A stretch of DNA of 33,243 nt, taken from CAZLPW01 sp964561495 (lineage in GTDB: Bacteria; Fidelibacterota; Marinisomatia; Marinisomatales; UBA1611). The stretch covers positions 1 to 33,243 of the forward strand of contig CAZLPW010000020.1 in assembly GCA_964561495.1 (NCBI GenBank), written 5' to 3'. The position numbers and the translations under genes were made by a program. Below, in pieces: positions 27,801 through 33,243 of this stretch. The stretch's first letter is position 1; each line of letters opens with the position of its first letter. Below the pieces are notes generated by a model. The model saw only the letters and a program-made list of their open reading frames with translations. It was not told the origin of the DNA and made no database searches.

Positions 27801-28001
27801 ATTTTCAATTAATTTTCTACTTATTGTAGTTTTTCCAACACCAATTCCGCCCCTTACGACTGATAGGCCTCTTTTCATACGGATAGCAAGTTCAAGGCCT
27901 TCAAGACATTGTTTATGACGAGCGGCATCATAGAACAATTCTACACTTGGAGACGTAGAGAATGGGTCGGTATTTAAACCGATTGATTCAAATACATTCA
28001 T
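24831..28001 (-). CDS. ExeA-type AAA ATPase fused to PilM-like and PilN-like domains
   Basis: This 1056-residue triple fusion starts with an ExeA/GspA/MshM-type ATPase (about 1-270), with Walker A GGIGVGKT at 51-58 and Walker B TLIVDEGQNLPE. Its opening IGLNTDPFSTSPS is typical of the family. An acidic, Pro/Ser-rich disordered linker follows (about 275-490). Next is a PilM-like actin fold (about 495-850, opening LHGLSVDYGKLRSAIIKEI and with EIVDWALRNNLPF), whose nucleotide motifs look degenerate. NVNLLPDYY (about 853) marks the PilN start; one transmembrane helix (about 870-892), a coiled coil and a PilN fold run to the end. In other bacteria these are separate genes. The ATPase and PilM parts would be cytoplasmic and the PilN part periplasmic, joining energy input to the PilO/PilP bridge. 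Confidence 0.85.
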   Translation of the reverse strand: MNVFESIGLNTDPFSTSPSVELFYDAARHKQCLEGLELAIRMKRGLSVVRGGIGVGKTTISRKLIENFKSESDIFEFHLILDPKFESEIVLLKHIIELFGIEEAGDSVQENRNIIENHLLKVGVDEQRTLTLIVDEGQNLPENMLDVFRTLLNFEANDYKLLQLIIFGQPEIGSMISKYPNFEDRISYDFDLGPLSLQDTVGFINHRMKQVGGGDKPWFSQEVIEKIYKSTGGYPRRITRTCHELLLGLLNTDNKIIDVGMFDKISSKTVSSKDSEESEKKDYSSIAVNKLLDVLRSDKNSEKNSELDDNIDDDLMIGNEDQGLDHEQKTMVDPVKGPEPDEEKNIYEHPEKDSSVLTPNEPMDSIEKSENIIESFDENNLVIGAPTNIEESQKQTISKEPIARTIEIKGTQEPNNDHILEKEKRETTDPSPLNINKNNPENFNEADRIEDIPSSDSKTPEQIDSFVMDQIKELDQDKNPGSYPNGIKKNNFLNDKILHGLSVDYGKLRSAIIKEIKGEKVLITAHKLDDENPELNTKSSPEKFNEIINQYFHDLRLKLSSDHSVDKKILLKIENRSSVSLSISGFSMTTKTISIPKAGNAKTDEIVDWALRNNLPFQSNDLAFSKSEKQNNDSLIAASGDKNDIESTGDLFKSLGFSIQQFAPEQIAIFNAFKWNYQNLSRQSTIIFHLGERYSYLLVCKGNCLLQAEPILLGIQDLLQTEKNLDSVKKFWHDRSSYQIPSSLLASIGINKPNGLFDIEHRQVIEKWQQSFNRALAGIRRNQPLDEQTILLLSGSFCEIKYSDIYLGTALGFECEFFNPFKNIKFLSEQDKNIIGHKFPTYTVSVGMALSENNNVNLLPDYYKNNEMFRFLNKLLIPISAGLIAFLFCFSGYTYASYSSMITEVPKLKAEKKSLEYYQKKYQKVASKKKLINSQLDKMKYDQEYTVATTNLMKYLSSITPNEIELQKIAFHYGYEVSESKRSHGRIFRSTNKVNPGNRYASIEGRVNSNSQLMQQYFNFFKDKLESSNMFYSVDIVDASVKAGEGKLTFFIRCEF

Positions 28002-28029
28002 TATATAAGGGCTATTTTTTTAACTTATT

Positions 28030-28236
28030 CTACGAATATTGGAAATACTGATATACCATAAACGCAGCGGCTACTAATAAAAGAATCCCTAATATAACCC
28101 TGTTTTTCATAAAAAAAGGGTCAGTCATCACTATCTTATTTGCCTGGCGCTCCATCTTAATGATACTGTTAGGAGATACTAATAAAAGTATTCCAAATAT
28201 TAATGAAACAATACCTATGATTAGTATAATAATCAT
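28030..28236 (-). CDS. Small inner-membrane protein with two transmembrane helices
   Basis: This 68-residue protein has two hydrophobic helices (about 1-23 and 46-65) joined by a short charged loop (KMERQANKIVMTDPFFMKNR). A good Shine-Dalgarno (gagaggt) lies about 6 bases before the ATG. It sits between the pilin genes and the ExeA-PilM-PilN gene, 28 bases before the latter, and is probably the first gene of the assembly transcript. The family is not recognised. It could be a small accessory of the inner-membrane platform, but nothing in the sequence proves this. Confidence 0.65.
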   Translation of the reverse strand: MIIILIIGIVSLIFGILLLVSPNSIIKMERQANKIVMTDPFFMKNRVILGILLLVAAAFMVYQYFQYS

Positions 28237-28264
28237 TTTTTACCTCTCAATTTTACTTGCAATG

Positions 28265-28293
28265 AAAAATTCAGCCTTAAATAACCTAGGCTG
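28265..28293 (-). terminator. Possible intrinsic terminator or leader hairpin between pilin and assembly genes
   Basis: On the minus strand cagcct pairs with aggctg across a 10-base loop and is followed by aattttt. A second small hairpin (gtcaa / ttgac, 28307-28322) lies just before it. They fall in the 202-base space between the last pilin gene and the small membrane gene. The stem is short (6 pairs), so it may be an inefficient terminator or a leader element. The rest of the space shows only an imperfect stem ending in a T-run at 28331-28337, which could instead be the terminator of the pilin genes. Confidence 0.4.
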
Positions 28294-28438
28294 GACCTAC
28301 CTCGGGGTCAAAATAACTTGACTAATTTAATAAAAAAAGCCCTAAAGGAGAAGTTTCTTTGAAATCTTTAAAAAAAGGTAAATAAGTAAGGGTTTCTATG
28401 TTTTTATTATAAATCGAAAAAAGAGAATTGGCTATAAG

Positions 28439-30328
28439 CTAAAACTCCTTGTAACTACCAGGAATGATCATCTTTTTAAATCCATATGATGTTCCAAAAA
28501 TTTGTGGTAGGGATCCTTTCGTTAGATTGCTGTTTACGAGTGACAAGCTAAATTTAGAAACAATAGACCCTGTTAAAGAGGAGTTGTTAATTACTGTGTT
28601 ACCAGATTGAGTATAAATAGCTCCGTATATAGTACTAGAAGATATAACATTGAGATTATCTCCATTACAAATAATAATTCCATAAAGTATACTTCCGTTT
28701 ATTGAAATATCAGAATTAGTGTACAAAACACAATTATTGGTTAATGAATTTCCAATTATTGATCCATTAATGGTAATGCTCCCATCTGCAATAATATCAA
28801 TATTACCTGATAATATGCTTTCCCCAGAAAAAATTATATTCCCTGAAACTAGAATTTTACCAGGACCATTTATTGTGCAATTATTAAAATTAATTGTTCC
28901 ATTATGTTCGAGAGTGTTTTGATTGTTTAAGCTCGAAAGTGTTATCGTTTGATTCTCTACTAACTCTTGCCCTGAATTTTGGCGGGTACCCCAGGTAGGA
29001 TTATTAAAAGTTGTTGAATGATAATTATTAGAAGTTTTATCATATAAAATATTTCCTGATCCTTCATCCATTGGCCAATATGCAACTAAGTCATTATCAT
29101 CGTAATCATTAATATTTTGCAAAGAAGAAATTTCGTTGGCTGTGAATGCTTTTTTCCATATGGATATTTTATTAATTGATCCTTGAAAATATCTATTGTT
29201 TCTACCAGCATTGTAGCTCCCAGCTTCTGAGCCTTCTCCTATAAATCCATATCGTCTACGCGTTGTTCCTAAATTAGTATTTGTAGGATAGGCATTTTGT
29301 TGACCATCGAGCTGGCCATCTACATATATTTTTTTATCATAAACCTCTTGCTTATCATATACCCACACAATATGGTGCCATTCATTGTCTCTAATGTTTG
29401 TATTTCCCCACATATCTTTTATGCCATTAGCGGTACTCCTTGTATGAAAACCAACCCTGTCACCTTCACCACTTGCTGAACCATTTGGGACTCCAACCAC
29501 ACAATTGTAGTATTCACTTCGATCAAAGTCAACAACAGACCAATCTCCGCCATCTGCTGGGACTTTTACCCAGGCCGAAACAGTGAGCTTTCCAATAGCA
29601 TTTGAACCATAGTAGTTTAAACTTTGTATTGCAGCATAGTCGTTATTACCATCAAAAATTAACATTGGCTCAGAGCTTGAGTTATAATATTGATCAACAG
29701 TAGATAATAAATTTTGGTAGAAACTGTTATCTAAAGTAGGAAAATCAACTAAGGGGGAGCCATGAAAAACTGAATTTCCACTTGGGTTTGATATACTTGT
29801 ATATGCTATTTTCCCAGAAGCAAGATTCACTGAACCTATATTTCCGTTAAAATAAATATCACCATTTATTGTTGATGATGTATTAAAAGATCCGCCATCA
29901 TTATTCCCGCCATAGAAAGTAAGATTAAATGCATCTGGATAAGAGCTCATGATAAGTCGAGCATTTCTTTTTACGCCACCTATTTCTGCCTCAGATTTCA
30001 ATAACCCATAGTGGTCATATTGAAGACTAGATCCATTCTCATCGACAGAGGTATTTAATGTAACCTTGTATGATCCATTATTAAAATTTCCAATAACTGG
30101 AGAGGAGAATGATGAAAATGATGATTTAACAAGTTGTAGACCATGCTCTAGACCTGTGCTAGCTAAGTTTCGAGCTTTTATATCCATTATATAGTTTCCG
30201 CCAGCGGTACTTTCATTAGACGCAAAACGGGCTAAATAAAAGGCAAAAAAACTTACGGTTACAAAAATGCCAAGCGTTGATGCTAAAATAACGAATCCAG
30301 ACTGTGATTTATTTTTTAATTTTGACAT
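28439..30328 (-). CDS. PilX/GspK-like minor pilin with inserted LamG domain and beta-helix tail
   Basis: This 629-residue protein has a class III-like prepilin N-terminus (KSQSG then FVILASTLGIFV, cleavage after G11). Position 5 of the mature protein is Ala, not Glu; lack of Glu5 is typical of the GspK-type tip pilin. The PilX-like part (to about 215) is interrupted by a LamG/concanavalin-like domain (about 222-447, starting LIFDGNNDYAAI and ending YWPMDEGSGNILYDK). A Ser/Asn/Ile-rich repetitive region then resembles a right-handed beta-helix or bactofilin-like fold (about 455-600, INGSIIGNSL, GAIYTQSGNTVINNSSLTGSI). The start overlaps the stop of the previous pilin (TAATG). It is probably at the pilus tip and binds glycans or surfaces. 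Confidence 0.83.
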   Translation of the reverse strand: MSKLKNKSQSGFVILASTLGIFVTVSFFAFYLARFASNESTAGGNYIMDIKARNLASTGLEHGLQLVKSSFSSFSSPVIGNFNNGSYKVTLNTSVDENGSSLQYDHYGLLKSEAEIGGVKRNARLIMSSYPDAFNLTFYGGNNDGGSFNTSSTINGDIYFNGNIGSVNLASGKIAYTSISNPSGNSVFHGSPLVDFPTLDNSFYQNLLSTVDQYYNSSSEPMLIFDGNNDYAAIQSLNYYGSNAIGKLTVSAWVKVPADGGDWSVVDFDRSEYYNCVVGVPNGSASGEGDRVGFHTRSTANGIKDMWGNTNIRDNEWHHIVWVYDKQEVYDKKIYVDGQLDGQQNAYPTNTNLGTTRRRYGFIGEGSEAGSYNAGRNNRYFQGSINKISIWKKAFTANEISSLQNINDYDDNDLVAYWPMDEGSGNILYDKTSNNYHSTTFNNPTWGTRQNSGQELVENQTITLSSLNNQNTLEHNGTINFNNCTINGPGKILVSGNIIFSGESILSGNIDIIADGSITINGSIIGNSLTNNCVLYTNSDISINGSILYGIIICNGDNLNVISSSTIYGAIYTQSGNTVINNSSLTGSIVSKFSLSLVNSNLTKGSLPQIFGTSYGFKKMIIPGSYKEF

Positions 30329-30876
30329 TAATCGTGATAACTCTTTTTTTGTCCAAATCTAAAATTTTGTGGATATACATATGAAGAAAGGCTTAAAGTG
30401 TCATTATGTCTATTGAAAAACAAATCAATTTTTGTAAGCCTAACACTTTCCGCATTGAGAATATTTCCCTCTGATGGTGTTATATTTTCAAAACTACTAT
30501 TATAATAAGAAAAATTTGTTTTTGCAGGAGTTATACTATCTGCTATAAGGAATGAGTTTGAGTTTTTTATCATAAACAACTTTCCATTATCTCGAGCACA
30601 ATATTTCCTGCTTTGGTTTTCAATGTCTACCAAAATGAGGGTGTCTGAGTTCGATGAATTAAAATTAGATGCATTGCCTTGATTGCGAATATCTTTTTGG
30701 ATTCTCCAAAATGTTGATCTTGATTGACTTGTTAATTTTTGACGATCAGTTTGTTTGAAATAAATCCCAGCGCCTTGGAATAGCATTCTAGTGGATAGAG
30801 CTCCTATTATACCGATAATTAATATTGATATAACCAGCTCGATCAGAGTAAAACCAGAATTTGTAAATTGCTTCAA
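30328..30876 (-). CDS. PilW/GspJ-like minor pilin
   Basis: This 182-residue protein has the prepilin motif NSG then FTLIELVISILIIGIIGA (cleavage after the Gly, Glu5 present). The globular part has a GspJ/PilW flavour (FWRIQKDIRNQGNASNF and a beta-rich C-terminal half). The start codon is TTG at 30876, two bases beyond the previous stop codon (TAG-a-TTG), which suggests coupled and perhaps lower-level translation. The start of the next gene overlaps its stop. In type II and MSHA systems J-type proteins bind between the I and K types at the tip. Confidence 0.85.
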   Translation of the reverse strand: MKQFTNSGFTLIELVISILIIGIIGALSTRMLFQGAGIYFKQTDRQKLTSQSRSTFWRIQKDIRNQGNASNFNSSNSDTLILVDIENQSRKYCARDNGKLFMIKNSNSFLIADSITPAKTNFSYYNSSFENITPSEGNILNAESVRLTKIDLFFNRHNDTLSLSSYVYPQNFRFGQKKSYHD

Positions 30877-30877
30877 T

Positions 30878-32074
30878 CTAAATTCCTTGACTGATAATCA
30901 TTGAATCTACCATCGTAGATATTGTTGGGTGGAAGACTTTTACAATCACGCTTTTATAATTGGTAGGATAGTTAATACTTGTATGAAAACCACTGGAAGG
31001 GTCAACATATTTAACCGCTACAGAACAACTAAAGGTTGGATTATTTGGAATTGATGAAACAGTATAATTATCAAAATCATCTATATCATCCCATAGTACA
31101 ATGCTAATTTCGTTTGTGCCAGATGTACTCCAGATGGGACCATTAAGTAATGTTCCTGGATTATTATTTTCACTGGCGTCTTGCGCTGTGGTTCCCGATC
31201 CTTCATTTATCTTCCAATAACCTATCAAACCCGATGCTGATGAATAATTTCCATAATTTGTGGACGCATTGAAGCTGTTTTCGGAACTATAAATTGTCAT
31301 TATCTCAGAAGATGACAATACTTCATTCCATAGTGCAACCTCTTTTATTTGTCCCTTAAACGGTGTTTCTATGTGGTTGGTATTTCCAATCGTAACTGGA
31401 CTGCCACCCGCGTTATCAATATTTCCACCCCATGTGTTCCAAGATTTTACATTTGATCCGTTAATATAAAGTCTACCTTCATATGGGTCGTTTTTGTTGT
31501 AGGTAAAAGCGAGGTGGTACCAATTATTATTTTGAATTCCTGCATCATGAGTAAGAGCAGGGCCATCATTACTTTGAGAATCAATATAGATTTCAATATT
31601 AGTACCATCAGTTCCAATTTCAATATTATCATTTTCTGGATCACTTGCCTTAGCAAACATTATGTTGCTTACGTAGTGATTGCTATTAGCTGGCAGATCT
31701 TGTGTCCTGTTAAACCAAAATGATATAGTTATTAATGAAGGGCTATCAAGCGCATTAATATCTCCTAATAGAATTTGGTCATTAACACCATCGAAAGATA
31801 ATATAGATGAGTTAGCGTCTGGACCTAGCGTTGTTGACCATGGCGAAGTATTATTTTCATCAAATCGTCTTGATCGGATTTGCTGTTGAACGCTATTTAA
31901 AATAACTGCCTGAACAGTACGAAGCTCTGATGTTGTTCGTACTATTCTAGCGGTATCAAGGCCTTTTAGAAAAAAAGTAAAAGATAAAGATAATAAAACG
32001 ACCACAATTAAAACCTCAATAAGAGACATTCCATTTGATCTGAGTTTTAATAGCGAGATCAATTTATGCTCCAT
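30878..32074 (-). CDS. PilV/GspI-like minor pilin with inserted LamG domain
   Basis: This 398-residue protein has the prepilin motif RSNG then MSLIEVLIVVVLLS (cleavage after G15, Glu5 present). A typical GspI/PilV helix and a short loop follow (RSRRFDENNTSPWSTTLG). A LamG domain then occupies residues about 90-318, with LSFDGVNDQILL near the start, ISFWFNR, WYHLAFTYN and LIGYWKINEGSGTTAQDA near the end. The pilin then resumes with WDDIDDFDNYTVSSIP and a standard C-terminal strand (TNYKSVIVKVFHP). Ordinary family members have the flanks joined directly, so the domain looks inserted into a surface loop. Its start overlaps the stop of the H-type gene by 16 bases. Confidence 0.85.
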   Translation of the reverse strand: MEHKLISLLKLRSNGMSLIEVLIVVVLLSLSFTFFLKGLDTARIVRTTSELRTVQAVILNSVQQQIRSRRFDENNTSPWSTTLGPDANSSILSFDGVNDQILLGDINALDSPSLITISFWFNRTQDLPANSNHYVSNIMFAKASDPENDNIEIGTDGTNIEIYIDSQSNDGPALTHDAGIQNNNWYHLAFTYNKNDPYEGRLYINGSNVKSWNTWGGNIDNAGGSPVTIGNTNHIETPFKGQIKEVALWNEVLSSSEIMTIYSSENSFNASTNYGNYSSASGLIGYWKINEGSGTTAQDASENNNPGTLLNGPIWSTSGTNEISIVLWDDIDDFDNYTVSSIPNNPTFSCSVAVKYVDPSSGFHTSINYPTNYKSVIVKVFHPTISTMVDSMIISQGI

Positions 32075-32568
32075 TTACCTGTAATATCAGAAATTGTGAT
32101 TGTGGTTGTGCTATTAATTTGTATAGATCCACCATTTTTAACATTTCCCAGTGGGAGAAACTGTAGTTCATTGGAATTATTAAAGCTGATAGAGTTGATA
32201 TCTATACTTGCCAGACGTCCGCTAGCAAATGATATTACCCCATTATTACTGCCTGGAAAATCATTTATAATACTCCGGTTACCATCTGGGCCCGTATAAA
32301 GCTTATAGTTATCATCCTCTACTGAAAAGACAATTGTAATAGTATCATTTTTTGCAAATGCTATGCTTTGAGCAAGATCAATATCGGAGGTGATTTGATC
32401 TAATGCTATTTGGGAATTAAAATTATTTGTTCCAATATCAGACTTGGTCATTGCAATTGCAGTGAATATAGCAATAATGCACATGGTTATTATTAACTCG
32501 ATTAAAGTAAAGCCTCTATTTGGCATTCTAAATTTTTTAATTATTTGTGTTTTTAAGCTAAAAGACAT
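32059..32568 (-). CDS. GspH/FimT-like minor pilin
   Basis: This 169-residue protein starts at the ATG at 32568, which has aaagga 6 bases upstream; the in-frame TTG one codon earlier is less likely. The leader is longer than usual. The processing site is PNRG then FTLIELIITMCIIAIFTAIA, with Glu5 present. The body has the GspH/FimT pattern (ITSDIDLAQSIAFAKNDTITI and a beta-rich C-terminal half ending ISDITGKWSIN). It is one of the linked minor pilins that would prime or cap the pilus. Confidence 0.85.
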   Translation of the reverse strand: MSFSLKTQIIKKFRMPNRGFTLIELIITMCIIAIFTAIAMTKSDIGTNNFNSQIALDQITSDIDLAQSIAFAKNDTITIVFSVEDDNYKLYTGPDGNRSIINDFPGSNNGVISFASGRLASIDINSISFNNSNELQFLPLGNVKNGGSIQINSTTTITISDITGKWSIN

Positions 32569-32574
32569 CAAAAG

Positions 32575-32580
32575 TCCTTT
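32575..32580 (-). promoter_or_regulatory. Ribosome binding site for the GspH-like gene
   Basis: The minus strand reads aaagga 6 bases before the ATG at 32568, fixing this start in favour of both the TTG one codon upstream and the later Met closer to the cleavage site. Confidence 0.65.
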
Positions 32581-32596
32581 ATCTAAATCTACAAAA

Positions 32597-33076
32597 TCAA
32601 ATAGAATATTCGTAGGATTCTTGGTAAGTAGGGCTATCGTAGTCTAGGTCCTTAATAACAATATAATATCTTAATTCATTTGCAAGAGAATCGTATACAG
32701 TATGGTTTGTATACGAAAAAGGTGTTTTTAAATTATTTGTTGGGACTTCGCGCGTGACGAAGAGATCTTTTGGCCGTAAGCCAGATATTGTTGAGTCAAT
32801 TGCGGAAGATGCCCATGATTCATCCATAAGATTGTTTTGATTTTGTGGTGCAGGAGGGAAGTGCGGGTTGCCATCCATATGATTTCTATAAAAATACTGA
32901 AAAAACGCCTCCCTAATGATAACAATATTTGCTCTATTTTGTTCGCGTTGTGCTGTGCGTGTAACTTTACTGTAGCGAACTATACTACCGCCGATCATGA
33001 TACCTAAAATAGATATAGCTACCACCAACTCTAGAAGAGTAAATCCATAATTTTTCTTTTTTAAAATATTTTTCAT
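32597..33076 (-). CDS. GspG/PilE-like type IV pilin
   Basis: This protein has about 159 residues from the ATG at 33076; a TTG three codons earlier is also in frame. The prepilin motif is KKKNYG then FTLLELVVAISILGIMIGG (cleavage after Gly, Glu5 present). The body has the GspG-like pattern: a long N-terminal helix continuing RTAQREQNRANIVIIREAFFQYF, a loop with NPHFPP, and a C-terminal strand region (LRYYIVIKDLDYD). It is the first gene of the minor-pilin run, 28 bases before the GspH-like gene. It could be a minor pilin or the pseudopilin core subunit. Confidence 0.85.
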   Translation of the reverse strand: MKNILKKKNYGFTLLELVVAISILGIMIGGSIVRYSKVTRTAQREQNRANIVIIREAFFQYFYRNHMDGNPHFPPAPQNQNNLMDESWASSAIDSTISGLRPKDLFVTREVPTNNLKTPFSYTNHTVYDSLANELRYYIVIKDLDYDSPTYQESYEYSI

Positions 33077-33128
33077 AAAATTCAATTTTTAATCTAATTA
33101 ATTATTTCAAATTACAATTAGAGCTACC

Positions 33129-33160
33129 AAAAAGGCTCTAACGATAGTTAGAGCCTTTTT
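33129..33160 (-). terminator. Strong Rho-independent terminator after the right-edge pilin gene
   Basis: A perfect 14-base inverted repeat (aaaaaggctctaac / gttagagccttttt, loop gata) lies 24 bases after the stop of the partial gene and before the minor pilins. It ends the right-edge transcript and probably lets only part of the transcription read into the minor-pilin genes. Confidence 0.9.
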
Positions 33161-33184
33161 GATTTATTGATTTAATTAGTTTTA

Positions 33185-33243
33185 TTATAGACCAGCTCTT
33201 TGACCTAGTGTACCGACAGCAGCATTGTCGCCAGTAGCAGTGC
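33185..33243 (-). CDS. C-terminal end of a gene running off the right edge, probably a pilin
   Basis: Only the last 18 codons and stop are in the window; they encode TATGDNAAVGTLGQRAGL. The small-residue-rich end and the position directly upstream of the minor pilins with its own terminator fit a major pilin subunit, but the visible part is too short to prove the family. Confidence 0.5.
   Translation of the reverse strand, partial: TATGDNAAVGTLGQRAGL

Noticed and set aside
28237..28438. Cyclic-di-GMP (GEMM-type) riboswitch upstream of the assembly genes
   Set aside because: The hairpins are too short, and I cannot find the conserved tetraloop/receptor pattern of that riboswitch.

Overview
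This is an AT-rich bacterial window from a metagenome-type assembly: it holds a 10-N scaffold gap flanked by Illumina adapter sequence. The gene content fits the FCB group. It includes a PorV-like outer-membrane barrel, an FG-GAP surface protein with a FlgD/T9SS-like C-terminal domain, a class III cyclase with an N-terminal CHASE2 sensor, DUF2914, an Hc1-like histone and a nickel superoxide dismutase. My best guess is a marine Marinimicrobia (SAR406)-like bacterium. That is an inference; no rRNA is present to confirm it.

Left part (1-9.3 kb), mostly housekeeping and stress genes: TypA/BipA GTPase; a strong terminator; a short histone H1-like gene; a class A beta-lactamase-type lipoprotein; a YidD-domain membrane protein; a small membrane protein; a PIN-PhoH ATPase; a CoA-pyrophosphatase-type Nudix hydrolase with a small membrane protein; a HAD phosphatase; Ni-SOD with an export-like leader; and two tandem secreted YwqK/MORN-like repeat proteins.

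Right part (9.3-33.2 kb), all on the minus strand, is one large type IV pilus / type II secretion-like locus. In transcription order, from the right edge leftward, it starts with the tail of a putative major pilin and a terminator. A run of five minor (pseudo)pilins of GspG, H, I, J and K type follows, two of them carrying an inserted LamG domain. Next come a small membrane protein, an ExeA-PilM-PilN triple fusion, a PilO-coiled coil-YARHG fusion and a DUF2914 protein. The run ends with a CHASE2-adenylate cyclase (broken by the assembly gap), a PilP/GspC-like protein, a short secretin, a giant FG-GAP protein, a barrel-transglutaminase-TPR fusion and a small acidic protein. Most neighbours overlap or sit within about 30 bases, so the assembly genes, the cyclase and the surface proteins probably form one transcript.

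The gene set resembles an MSHA-like pilus locus: ExeA-type ATPase (MshM), PilM/N/O/P equivalents, secretin (MshL), a TPR protein (MshN) and LamG (MshQ). Here the parts are fused differently, the LamG modules sit inside the predicted tip pilins, and a sensor cyclase and candidate surface cargo are built in. The assembly ATPase (PilB/GspE), the platform protein (PilC/GspF) and the prepilin peptidase are not in this window.
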